A stretch of DNA of 64,000 nucleotides. Origin: Eurosta solidaginis (lineage: Eukaryota; Arthropoda; Insecta; Diptera; Tephritidae). Both the position numbers and the translations under genes were made by a program. Shown piece after piece: positions 42,776 through 53,215 of the stretch (its first letter is position 1; the number at the start of each line of letters is the position of its first letter). Location of the stretch: contig NC_090319.1 of the NCBI RefSeq assembly GCF_040869045.1, positions 281,453,693-281,517,692 on the forward strand, given 5' to 3'. The notes below the pieces were generated by a model, which saw only the letters and a list, made by a program, of their open reading frames with translations, was not told the DNA's origin and ran no database searches.

Positions 42776-44188
42776 TTAGTTTAACGATTGAGTGGACTTG
42801 GAGATTTGCTCATCTCCTTCAGCTCTGCGTTTACGGCCACCCACATTGTTGGAGCTATGGGAACCGGAGCTGAAATGTCGTGCAATATGACCTGGGTTGC
42901 CGCACTTGAAACATTTAATCACTCCGGCATTTTTCTGTTGTGATCCCTTCAATGCTTCCAAAATTGCGTCTACCCAGTCTGGCTTTTCCACTTCCACTCG
43001 ATGAGCTTTGTACGCTGGCTTACTCAAAAGTGAGGCTGTTTCCTGAGTCAGTGCATGCGATACCGTTTCAGCAAACATTAGTTTTGGATTCGCATATGTA
43101 GCCCGCTTCGTTTCCACATCTCGTATGCCATTTATGAAGCTCTGGATTTTTACCCTTTCAGCGTATTCCACGGGTGCGTCCGCATTTGCAAGATGAGCCA
43201 ATCTTTCAATATCTGAAGCAAACTCCTGCAATGTCTCATTTGCTTTTTGGTAGCGGTTTTGCAACTCAATTTGAAATATCTGTTTCCTATGCTCGCTTCC
43301 ATAACGTCGTTCTACAGCAGCCATCAATGTTTCATAACTGTTCCGTTCGTACTCTGGAATCGTCTGTAAGATTTCCGCTGCAGGCCCTTTCAATGCCACG
43401 AACAGTGCAGCAACTTTATCTTCCGCATTCCAGTTGTTCACTGCTGCGGTCTTCTCAAACTGTAGCTTAAAGACCTGGAAAGGAACAGAACCGTCAAAGG
43501 ATGGTGTTTTTACCTTTGGATTACTCGCTGAAACTGCTGGACGATTTAATTGTAACTGCTCCATACGACCCTTCAAATCATCGACTTCTGCCTGAAATTG
43601 AGCGATTTTTGCATCCTGCGCTTCCAGCTTTGATGTTACCCTTGCTTCCTGTGCTTATAACTGTGAAGACATTTGTGCCACCTGCAATGATAAGCGCTCC
43701 TCTTGTTCTTCCATCTTTGATGTTATACGGGTTTCCTGCGATTCCAGTTGTGAAGAAATTTGTGTCGACATTTCTGAAATACGTGTTTCTTGTGCTTCAA
43801 TCTTCGATGTTATTCGTGTCTCTTGGGATTCCATCTGTGATGACATATACGTTTTCGGTTCTTCTAGTTGAGATGCCAGTTGAGATGTTATATCTGTCTT
43901 TTCCGATTCCAGTTGAGAAGCCACTGTCGATGTTTGAGCAGATATTGCAGCCAAAATCATGTTCAAGTCTGTGCTGGTAACCGTCTGCGATGTTTCGTTC
44001 TTCTCTTCAATTTTTGTTGTCTCCTCGTCATCAAGGTGAAAGACATACTCTTCCACATCAATTCCCTCTGCTTCCATTGCCTCTCGTAGCCGTGCCTGAA
44101 GTTCGAGTTTAACGCCGCTTGTATTCAATCCACGGCTCTCCAACTCCTTCTTCAGTTGCTGGATCTTTAATTCACTGAACTTTGCCAT
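42776..44188 (-). pseudogene. gag: Gag with SAP-like N-terminus, one nonsense codon
   Basis: Starting at ATG 44188, residues about 3-37 ('FSELKIQQLKKELESRGLNT' and following 'LQARLREAM') fit the SAP helix-turn-helix motif. A long coiled-coil region follows with repeated 'SQMESQETRITSKIEAQ'-like units. TAA at 43655-43657 falls where the sister elements have GAA. The frame then continues (43576-42776 and its 5' extension) through a capsid-like region ('KTPSFDGSVPFQVFKLQFE', 'LQEFASDIERLAHLAN') to a zinc knuckle reading 'CFKCGNPGHIARHF', where the last Cys is Phe. Gag is therefore damaged twice. Pol lies in the -1 frame relative to the Gag stop region; whether this is a programmed shift or decay is unclear. 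Confidence 0.85.
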
Positions 44189-44222
44189 ATCCTTGTTGTC
44201 TTCTGGAATTTATTCAACAATT

Positions 44223-44237
44223 CCTCTTCTGACACCA
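44223..44237 (-). promoter_or_regulatory. Primer-binding site, tRNA-Leu type
   Basis: The minus strand reads TGGTGTCAGAAGAGG two bases after the 5' LTR. It fits the complement of an insect tRNA-Leu 3' end with CCA except one position (tRNA sequence from memory). The same site occurs in the elements at 48860 and 55343. Confidence 0.65.
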
Positions 44238-44239
44238 AT

Positions 44240-45168
44240 TGTAACGAATTTGCTGCAAATCCTCTTATTTGCAATCCTCTGCTAAGTTCGAATCACTAAA
44301 CTGTTGAATAAATAACTCCAATATTGAATGATGGAAAAATGGCCTTTATTAAAGTACTTCACAATAACACTTATACTTTGCTACTCGCTGGCTTAATAAC
44401 CAAACTGATTAATAACTCAAATGAAACTCTACTATTGGCCGCCAGATCGCGTGCTTAAGCAAACTGATTGATAGCTCAACTCAAACTGAATTACTTCTTA
44501 CTCGCCTGCCCCGCTTTTATAGTTTACGCTGCATACTTCTAGGCTCTTCGATTTCCAGAACTTACTAGTTTGTTTCGGCTACAAAATCGCCAGCCACAAC
44601 TACGTGCACAAATTATTGCTCTCTCTTGTGACAACTCAGATAAGATATATGCATGTGTTTGTGCATTGCCGCTCCGCTGTTCGTTTACGTACATATATGT
44701 AGACGCAATTATTTATTCGTTTATGTAGATACATAAAGCTGGAGACATTGGTGCTTTATCGGTAACCGTATCGGTAACCTTATAACAGCTGATTCGACCA
44801 ACCTTATGAGAATCAATGCAATCGATTATTGGTGCCGCTAAGGTCGTAACCGTATCGTAGCCAACCAATTGGGTTTTGGTTTACCGTCGTAACGATAAAC
44901 AGCTGATTACGTTAGGGATACGGATACAGCGATACGACATACGGCACCAATGACTCCAGCTTATTGTTTGAATTATTGATGTGAATGTTTATAGTTTACA
45001 GTCTCTCGCGCATACATAGGCGTATAAGTAAATGCATCTGTGTGTGACTTATTTCGGCTGCCTTATATATGTGTATACATGATTTGATTATTGACGTAAA
45101 TACTGCTTATCGTGGCCTTAGCATCGCCTTAGTGATGGGATAACTTAGTGATGGTAATATCCGTGACA
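44240..45168 (-). repeat. 5' LTR of the gypsy element, carrying an insert
   Basis: 929 bp. Without the insert at 44736-44962 it is close in length and sequence to the 3' LTR. The insertion happened after the element arrived because the partner LTR lacks it. Confidence 0.92.
44736..44962. mobile_element. 227-bp MITE-like insert in the 5' LTR
   Basis: The ends are inverted: AAGCTGGAGACATTGGTGC at the left and, reversed, AAGCTGGAGTCATTGGTGC at the right (one mismatch in 19). Further inward pairing includes 'cagctgatt' on both sides. There is no coding capacity. A clean target duplication is not visible. The superfamily is undetermined. Confidence 0.8.
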
Positions 45169-46573
45169 GTATTAATAAGAATTTTGAAAGGGAGTGGTGG
45201 TAGTTGTACATGTGAAGGCGTTTTCGAGATATCGACCAAAATGTGGACCAGGGTGACCCAGAACATCATCTGTCGGGTACCGCTAATTTACTTATATATG
45301 TAATACCACGAACAGTATTCCTGCCATGATTCCAATGGCTTTTGATTTCGCCCTGCAGAACTTTTTCATTTTCTTCTACTTAATATGGTAGGTGTCAGCC
45401 CTATTTTACAAAGTGTTTTTCTAAAGTTATATTTTGCGTCAATAAACCAATCCAATTACCATGTTTCAACCCTTTTTTCGTATTTGGTATAGAATTATGG
45501 CACTTTTTTCATTTTTCGTAATTTTCGATATCGAAAAAGTGGGCGTGGTCATAGTCAGATTTCGGCCATTTTTTATACCAATAGAAAGTGAGTTCAGATA
45601 ATTATGTGAACTGAGTTTAGTAAAGATATATCGATTTTTGCTCAAGTTATCGTGTTAATGGCCGAGCGGAAGGACAGACGGTCGACTGTGTATAAAAACT
45701 GGGCGTGGCTTCAACCGATTTCACCCTTTTTCACAGAAAACAGTTTTCGTCCTAGAATCTAAGCCGCTACCAAATTTCACAAGGATTGGTCAATTTTTGT
45801 TCGACTTATGGCATTAAAAGTATCCTAGACAAAGAGCGGAGCCACTCCCATTTTAAAATAATCTTTTATTTTTGTATTTTGTTGCACCATATCATTACTG
45901 GAGTTGAATTTTGACATAATTTACTTATATACTGTAAAGATATTAAATTTTTTGTAAAAATTTCACTTTAAAAAAAAAATTTTTTAAAAGTGGGCGTGGT
46001 CGTTCTCCGATTTTGCTAATTTTTATTAAGCATACATATAGTAATAGGAGTAACGTTCCTGCCAAATTTCATCATGATATCTTCAACGACTGCCTTGCTT
46101 GCTAAACTTCTAAATTACCTTCTTTTAAAAGTGGGCGGTGCCACGTCCATTGTCCAAAATTTTACTTATTTTCTATTCTGCGTCATAAGTTCAACCCACC
46201 TACCAAGTTTCATCGCTTTATCCCTCTTTGGTAATGAATTATCGCAATTTTTCTATTTTTCGAAATTTTCGATATCGAAAAAGTGGGCGTGGTTATAGTC
46301 CGATATCGTTCATTTTAAATAGCGATCTGAGATGAGCGTCTAGGAACCCACATACCAAATTTCGTCAAGATATCTCAAAATTTACTCAAGTTATCGTGTT
46401 AACAGACAGACGGACGGACGGACGGACGGACATGGCTTTATCAAATTTTTTTTCGATACTGATGATTTTGATATATGGAAGTATATATCTGTCTCGATTC
46501 CTTTATACCTGTACAACCAACCGTTATCCAATCAAAGTTAATATACTCTGTGAGCTCTGCTCAACTGAGTATA

Positions 46574-48066
46574 AAAAAGGGATGAAACGTGGTAATTGGA
46601 TTGGTTTATTGACGCAAAATATAACTTTAGAAAAAAACTTTTTAAAATGGGTGTCACACCTATCATATTAAGTAGAAGAAAATGAAAAAGTTTTGCAGGG
46701 CGAAATCAAAAGCCCTTGGAATCTTGGCTGTCCGTGGTATTACATATATAAATAAATTAGCGGTACGCGACAGATGATGTTCTGGGTCACCCTGGTCCAC
46801 ATTTTGGTCGATATCTCGAATACGCCTTTAGATATACAACTACCACCACTCCCTTTTAAAATACTCATTAACACCTTCATTTCATACCCATATAATACAA
46901 ATACATTATAGGGTCAACCCTGGTCCACCTTTATAGCGATATCATGAAAAGGCGTCCATCTATAGAACTAAGGCCCACTCCCTTTTAAAATACTCATTAA
47001 CACCTTTCGTTTGATACCCATATCGTAGAAACAAATTCTAGAGTCACCCCTGGTCCACCTTTATGGCGATATCTTAAAAAGGCGTCCACCAATAGAACTA
47101 TGTTAGGTTAGGATAAAGTGGCTGCCTCCGCTGTCCGAGCGGAAACTCACGTAGGCCGTTGTGGCCCGTTGTGCTACCACGCGGGGGGCCCCTATTTCCT
47201 GCTACCCTACTTTCGAAGAAGAAGAAAGTTTAGACATCAGTGAGGCTAAACCAGCCCGTTTGCCTAATGAAACGCAAGATGTCGTTTGGGTTTATAGATT
47301 CAAGCTCCGCAAGGCACCCAAAAGAGTGTCTGTGGAGGCATTGGTACCTGGTTTTTGACAGTGCGGGACAGTGGCACAGATAGTGCTCAACGCTTTCTAC
47401 CTCCTCCTCGTCCCTACAGCTGCGGCAGAAGTCATTTGTCTGCAGGCCCATATAGGCACCGTGAGTGCCCATGAGACAGTGACCTGTAAGAAGGCCCACT
47501 AGTGGGCTTATAGAGATACGGTTTAACAATATCACCGATCGCGATCTCTTTTCATCCAGCTTAGGCCAGATTTGCTTGGATATACTACATGTAGGTTCCT
47601 TGGCCCATCTGGCATTTGCCAGATACGTGAAAAGAGATCGCAGGTAGTATTTGCAAGTGTTTAGAGGTGGGCTGGCCCAACCAGCGGAGGTTATTGTTTG
47701 CAGGTTCTAAGGCCCAATCCCTTTTAAAATACTCATTAACACCTTTCATTTGATACCCATATCGTACAAACAAATTCTAGAGTCACCCCTGGTCCACCTT
47801 TATGGCGATATCTCGAAAAGGAATCCACCTATAGAACTAAGGTCCACTCCCTTTTAAAATACTCATTATCACCTTTCGTTTGATACCCATATTGTACAAA
47901 CGCATTCTAGAGTCAGCCCTGGTCCACTTTTATGGCGATATCCCTAAATGGCGTCCAGCTATAGAACTATGGCCCACTCTCTTTTAAAATACTCATCAAC
48001 ACCTTTCATTTGATACGCATATCGTAGAAACAAATTCTAGAGTCACCCCTGGTCCACCTTTATGGT
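46574..48066 (+). mobile_element. Helentron A, 3' part, tail missing
   Basis: Resumes with 'aaagggatgaaacgtgg', exactly the continuation of the sequence cut at 37183. It then runs into 130-bp tandem units from about 46790. A LINE fragment interrupts the units at 47101-47708. The units stop abruptly at about 48066 ('ccacctttatgg') without the usual hairpin tail, so the 3' end is deleted. Confidence 0.82.
47101..47708 (-). pseudogene. LINE C-terminal fragment inserted in Helentron repeats
   Basis: A minus-strand frame (47535-47230) reads 'LVGLLTGHCLMGTHGAYMGL', 'CRSCRDEEEVESVEHYLCHC' and 'DILRFIRQTGWF'. This is the Cys-His C-terminal module typical of RNase H-bearing LINEs. The 3' end is at about 47101 ('cctaacata' on the minus strand) and the 5' end is truncated. 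It splits a 130-bp unit ('atagaacta' / 'ctaaggccca'). Confidence 0.82.
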
Positions 48067-48089
48067 TGAGTAATCCTCAAAATTTACGC

Positions 48090-48600
48090 CATTATATTAT
48101 ACTACTCTGACCACAAGTTTTCCTTCAGAGTCGAAGAGTGATACGAAAGGGATGATATTTCTAACTAGGACTGTGATTCCACTGCTGGGAAGACCGTTAT
48201 CTATCCTTTAGGCTTTATGTTTAAGTTTGTCGATCCCTGCAGCGTCTGTTGGGCGGAACTAACGACTTGATTGCTACTACCTCGTGCGTGGCAGTTGACT
48301 CTGAGCATCAAGCAGCGACTAAAACTTTTGAGGGTAGGAATACTGGTCTCTCTGTGCTCCACAGCTATGATGTGGGTCCCAGGTTACAATGGTGCACCTG
48401 AGAACTGTGCTGCTGATGAATTCGTTAGGGAAGACACTGAACAGACCGAGTTCACCCAGTTGAGTAGCACTACTCTTCCCTTGCTGCTAGCAAGTCCTGG
48501 GCATTTTATGTTTTCTACAATAAAGCTAATGTCAGATGGATGTGTTCAGGCAAACCTGGCTTCGCATAAACGGGAACCAAAGTACTCTCCCTATTAAGCT
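48090..48600 (+). pseudogene. LINE RNase H fragment
   Basis: The frame around 48360-48600 reads 'MMWVPGYNGAPENCAADEFV', the RNase H C-terminal motif (usually WVPGHxGxxGNExAD), then 'TTLPLLLASPGHFMF'. Earlier parts are frameshifted. It is a separate LINE remnant from 47101-47708, on the opposite strand. Confidence 0.7.
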
Positions 48601-48759
48601 TTGTCATTTCTCTTTAGGTTGATTGATTTGTTTATTGGCGGGGCATTATTGGTAGGAAGAATACGGTGAACGCTTAGAAATTCCAAATAATCATGATTCT
48701 CTCTTCAAACTCTCCTAAACAGCCGTAATATAAAATAAACTAAATTAAATTACGAAAAG

Positions 48760-48859
48760 CTTTTTATCTGTACAATCTGTTGTGGGGGATATATGCTATA
48801 TATACGACCGATCTCTTCCATTTTTCAGGCAATAATATGTGTGATATACGAAAGCATAT
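48760..48859 (-). mobile_element. DINE-like repeat, second family, part 1 (rest at 52310-52560)
   Basis: 'tgttgtgggggatatatgc' through 'gatatacgaaagcatat' matches 30515-30612. The match continues at 52310 after the LTR element. The insertion duplicated ATAT. Confidence 0.78.
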
Positions 48860-51800
48860 TGTAACGAATATTAGCAGCACTAAGGGATACTATCATCTCT
48901 AAGCCGATGCTAAGCAGTGACTTGTATGCACATCAATAATTCAATCATTATGTTTACACATATGTACGTACACGCAGCGGAGAAGCAACGCACAACCACA
49001 TGCATAAATCTGAGATATTCCCGAAAGTATGCAATGGTTGTGCAAGTGTCGCTCACACATACAAGCGCATGGGGTTTGAGAGAAGCTATAAAATCATGCA
49101 TCTGTAGTTACAGTTGAGTAATTTTATAGCTGATAACTAACTAGTAAGTTCTGGAAATAGAAAAGCCTAGAAATATGCAACGAGGAAACCAGACAGTATA
49201 AAAGGCAGGAACAGTAGAGGCACGATGTTCAGTTTGATTTAACACGCTATCTGGCGAGCAATAGTAGTGTTATTGGAAGTACTTTAATAAAGCCCATTTT
49301 GCATTATTGAAAAGTGGAGTTATTTATTCAACAGTTTATCGATTCGAACGATAGCAGAAGGTTGCAAATAAGAGGATTTGCACTAAATTCGTTACAATTG
49401 GTGTCAGAAGAGGAATTGTTGAATAAATTCCGATGACTTCGAATACAACTTGGACATGGCAAAGTGGAGTGAATTGAAGATCCTGCAACTGAAGAAGGAG
49501 TTAGAGAGCCGTGAACTGAATACAACCGGCAATAAACTCGAACTTCAGGCACGACTACGAAAGGTAATGGAATTAGAGGGAATTAACGTGGAAGAGTATG
49601 TCTATCCTTTTGATGGCGAGGAGACAACAAAAACTGAAGACAAAAATGAAACATTGCAGACAGTTACGAGCACAGACTTAAGCACGATTTTGGCTGCAAT
49701 ATCTGCTCACACATCAACAGTAACATCCAAGATGGAAGCACAGGAGACCCGCATTTCAGAAATGTCGTCACAAATATCAACCGATATGTCAACACAGCTT
49801 GAAGTACAAAAGACTGGAAGAAAATGGAAGAACAGGAGACACGCATAACATCAAAGATTGAAGCACAAGAAACGCGTATTTCAGAAATGTCGACACAGAT
49901 TACATCAAAGGTGGAAACACAACTGAAACAGCAAGAGGCACGCATAACAGTACAACTCGAAGCGCAAGAGGCACGTATATCATCAAAACTCGAAGCGCGT
50001 ATGGACGAGAAAATAACGCAGTTTGAGGAAAAAATCGAAGCCGAGGTGGATGCTTTGAGAGGTCGTATACAGGAGTTTTGACGGTTCTGTTCCTTTCCAG
50101 GTCTTCAAGCTACAGTTTGAGATGACCGCAGCAGTGAACAACGGGAATGCGGAAGATAAAATTGCTGCACTGTTCGTGGCATTCAAAGGGCCTGCAGCCG
50201 AAATCTTACAGACCATTCCAGAGTACGAACGGAACAGTTATGAAACATTGATGGCCGCTGTCGAGAGGCGTTACGGAAGCGATCATAGGAAACAGATCTA
50301 CCAAATAGAATTGCAAAACCGCTACCCAAAATCTAGCGAGACTTTGCAGGAGTTTGCTTCAGACATTGAAAGGCTGACACATTTAGCGAATGCGGACGCA
50401 CCCGTGGAATACACTGAAAGGGTAAAGATTCAGAGCTTCATAAATGGCATACGTGACGTTAAAACAAAGCGAGCTACATACGCAAACCCAAAGCCAACAT
50501 TCGCAGAAACGGTAGCACATGCTCTGATTCAGGAAACAGCGTCGCTTCTGTGTAAGCCAGTTTTCAAAGCACGCCGTGTGGAAGTAGAAAGGCCAGAGTG
50601 GGTAAACGCAATATTGGAGGCGCTGAAAGGATCGCAAAAGCGGGGTGAAGAGTTATCAAATGCTTCAAATGCGGGAAGTCCGGTCTCATTGCACGTCATT
50701 GCGATCTTGGTCCAGGTAGTTTCAACTTGGGTGGCCGTAAACGCAAAGCTGGAGGAGATGAGCAAGAGCGTGTCAGATGTAAAGAACGAAAACTTGCCCC
50801 AGCTATTGAATGTCCTATGATCTCTATCTGGCGAATTGGAAGAAACTCGAGCAGTCTTACCGTCAAAGGAAATGTGTATGGCATTGAGCGTGTACTGACT
50901 GTAGATACGGGCGCATCTCAATCCTTAATCCGATCTGACTTGGTCAACAGGAGAGTAAACCGTTACCTGGAGCAAGGTTGCGTACGGTCACAGGCGAGTA
51001 TAACCAAGTCAAGGGAGAAGTGGTATGTAAAGTCTTAATTGGGAAGGTCATGGTTCTTCACAAATTCGTTGTGGCGTAGATCGTTGATGAAGTTATATTG
51101 GGAGTGGACTTCTTAGTTGACCATGACATCAGGATCGGCATACAAAGAAGGAATATGCGCTATAAGAACCAGGATATACCACTTAACTTTAGTTTGGAGA
51201 AAGGGTTCAGCAGTAATCGAGTACTGGTGGAGAAGACTCGTCAAAGACCACGAAAGTCAAAAGTAAAGTTTGGTGGATCGAATGGGCCAAATAAAGCGAA
51301 ATCAAAAGTACCTGCGGGAGAAACACTGGCATTGACAAAACCAAAGGGACGCACGAAAACGAAGGGGAGAATTTCCCAGAAGGAATGCGAGGGTAGTTAC
51401 AAGCCAGGGCGCACTACTCTTGTGGAACTTGGGAACGATACTGATTATGCGAAGCCAATCTGTCAAGCGCAAGTTCTGCGAAGTAGTTCATTGGCCAAAG
51501 AACAGAGTGTGAGGAACGGCCCAGGGTAATGAGTAGTAGGATGAAACACAGGTACGACAAGAACTATAATTCGGAAGGTTTCCTTGCAGGGAGATTTGGT
51601 ACTGCAATACCACCCTCACCGGCGGAAAGGTGTTCCATCCAAAATTCGGTGCAGTTGGGAAGGCCCGTACAAAGTTGTGAAGAAGATCAGTGATACCATC
51701 TACCGCATACAAACCATTGGCAGCGTTTAGATCGAGAGACCTGTCTGATCGGGACGATCAGATTTAGGTGGAGGGCAGTGTGCCGAATATATGCAGCACT

Positions 51801-52309
51801 AAGGGATACTATCATCTCTAAGCCGATGCTAAGCAGTGACTTGTATGCACATCAATAATTCAATCATTATGTCTACACATATGTACGTACACGCAGCGGA
51901 GAAGCAACGAACGCACAACCACATGCATAAATCTGAGATACTCCCGAAAGTATGCAATGGTTGTGCAAGTGTCGCTCACACATACATGGTGTTTGAGAGA
52001 AGCTATAAAATCATGCATCTGTAGTTACAGTTGAGTAATTTTCTAGCTGATAACTAGTAAGTTCTGAAAATAGAAAAGCCTAGAAATATGTAACGAGGAA
52101 ATCAGACAGTATAAAAGGCAGCAACAGTAGAGGCACGATGTTCAATTTGATTTAAGACGCTATCTGGCGAGCAATAGTAGTTTTATTGAAAGTACTTTAA
52201 TAAAGGCCATTTTGCATTATTGAAAAGTGGAGTTATTTATTCAACAGTTTAGCGATTCGAACGTTAGCAGAAGGTTGCAAATAAGAGGATTTGCTCTAAA
52301 TTCGTTACA
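48860..52309 (+). mobile_element. Internally deleted gypsy relative, decayed
   Basis: LTRs at 48860-49396 (537 bp) and 51779-52309 (531 bp) with ATAT on both sides (48856-48859, 52310-52313). The primer site TGGTGTCAGAAGAGG follows the 5' LTR, and 'ggtggagggcag' precedes the 3' LTR. The interior encodes a broken SAP-type Gag, a protease and then the integrase C-terminal module, with reverse transcriptase, RNase H and integrase core absent. This is the same architecture as 55343-59206. Multiple frameshifts show it is older. Confidence 0.9.
49456..51750 (+). pseudogene. gag: Broken Gag-protease frame of the decayed gypsy relative
   Basis: ATG at 49456 starts 'MAKWSELKILQLKKELESRE', the SAP-like N-terminus, followed by coiled-coil repeats. 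A frameshift near 49820 and a small deletion near 50080 precede the capsid-like part (50122-50640). The zinc knuckle reads CFKCGKSGLIARHC: its His has become Leu, and the frame shifts close by. The protease 'VLTVDTGASQSLIRSDLV' is at about 50894-50947. The spacer, then 'SLAKEQS', leads straight to the sequence that precedes the GPY/F-like module ('WEGPYKVVKK', about 51655). It cannot encode a single product. Confidence 0.85.
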
Positions 52310-52560
52310 ATATGGTGAAATTTGAAGTTTCAATCTGATAAATATATGCTATAGTGGTCCGATCCGGCCGGTTCCGAAAAATGTCTAATCGGGCACCTAG
52401 ATATACCCGCTCATCAAATTGTATCACGGTATCTCAAAAAGTGAGGGACTAGTTTGCGACAGACGGACATGGCTGAATCAACTCAGCTCTTCGTCCTGAT
52501 TATTTCGGTATACTATCTATTATCCTTTATACTATCTATTTTCCTTTAATATACCATTTC
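52310..52560 (-). mobile_element. DINE-like repeat, second family, part 2
   Basis: Continues 48760-48859: 'atatggtgaaatttgaag', 'gagggactagtttgcgac', 'agacggacatggctg' and 'taccatttcattttcac'. It matches 30605-30950. Confidence 0.78.
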
Positions 52561-52571
52561 ATTTTCACAAC

Positions 52572-52739
52572 GTCCAATTATTATATTCAAGGTATGTTTG
52601 AGCTCTAGGCCAATATATACATATGTTTATTAAAAGACAGCAAATGTGTTTACATATGTATATATTGGCCTAGAGCTCAAACATACCTTGAATATATTAA
52701 CTAAAAGGCCGAAATACAAGAAAGTCCAATTATTATATT
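52572..52739. repeat. Perfect 45-bp hairpin bracketed by a 16-bp direct repeat
   Basis: 52582-52626 and 52652-52696 are perfect inverted copies (45 bases each) around a 25-base loop. The arms contain 'ggtatgtttgagctctaggc'. GTCCAATTATTATATT occurs at 52572-52587 and again at 52724-52739. The unit lies just past the end of a DINE-like repeat. It could be a tiny foldback insertion, a replication template-switch product or a transcribed hairpin. Confidence 0.9.
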
Positions 52740-52744
52740 ATAAA

Positions 52745-52845
52745 AACATATAGGACCCGTTCCCACAATTTGTAGGAAAATTTTAAAAGTAGCACGACAC
52801 TCATTGGAAGAGAAGATCGGCCTAAATCTCCTCGGCAGTATATCT
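52745..52845 (+). mobile_element. SINE 3' fragment
   Basis: 'ataggacccgttcccacaat', 'tgtaggaaaattttaaaa', 'gcacgacactcattgg' and 'gaagatcggcctaaatctcc' match the 3' third of the SINE. No head is present. Confidence 0.75.
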
Positions 52846-52894
52846 ATATTTTTTATATTTTAGTTGTATTAAAATAATTTCGCAATTCTTAGGA

Positions 52895-53215
52895 CCTCTG
52901 GTAATACTGTTATAGTTCTAATCGCTAAACTGTCGAATAAATAACTCAAATTTTCAGTATAGCAAAATATTCATTATTTACAGCTCTACTTTATTAGTAG
53001 TACTTCACAATTACAATACTCGCGTACTTCACTTATAGCGTGTTAAAATCAAACTGATTGATTACTCCTCAATTTGCGCTGCTTTTATACTCTCAGTTGC
53101 CTAGTTCGCCTATTTCTCCTAGGGTCTAGACTTTTCACGAACAGCCTTCTAGAACAGTTGCTTATTTAATTCTCGTTTATGCACCTCTTATTGGTTTTGA
53201 CTACATGCAGTTTGT
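52895..53215 (-). mobile_element. Decayed solo LTR-like fragment of the gypsy group
   Basis: 'cgctaaactgtcgaataaat', 'agtacttcacaatta', 'tactcgcgtacttcac', 'aaactgattgatta' and 'gcttttatactctcag' follow the order of the 38476-39168 LTR with many changes. No internal sequence adjoins it. Confidence 0.6.

Larger units (their letters stand above)
38476..45168 (-). mobile_element. Ty3/gypsy LTR retrotransposon with long pol frame
   Basis: LTRs at 38476-39168 (693 bp) and 44240-45168 (929 bp, including a 227-bp insert). GTAT flanks the element at 38472-38475 and 45169-45172. On the minus strand the LTRs begin TGTCACGG and end CGTTACA. The primer site fits tRNA-Leu and the polypurine tract is 'ggtggagggcag'. 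Gag then pol follow; there is no env. By eye the LTRs differ at under ten positions outside the insert, so insertion was fairly recent. It is related to the elements at 48860 and 55343. Confidence 0.93.
37184..46573 (-). mobile_element. Helentron B, minus strand, inserted in Helentron A and split by a gypsy element
   Basis: Tail at 37184-37250 (minus-strand 3' end 'cttacttg', hairpin GTTCGG/CCGAAC, ACTCAGTTGAG subterminal repeat). The 130-bp tandem units lie at about 37300-38471 and 45173-45260, the two noncoding blocks with TTTTCGATATCGAAAA at 45522-45537 and 46266-46281, and the head at about 46573. It lies in an A-tract of Helentron A, consistent with insertion within a T-run as reported for Helentrons. 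The LTR element at 38476-45168 interrupts the repeat block. Confidence 0.85.

Noticed and set aside
40074..43980. Open frames on the plus strand opposite gag and pol of the gypsy element
   Set aside because: They are antisense shadows of a clearly coding minus-strand frame and show no motifs.
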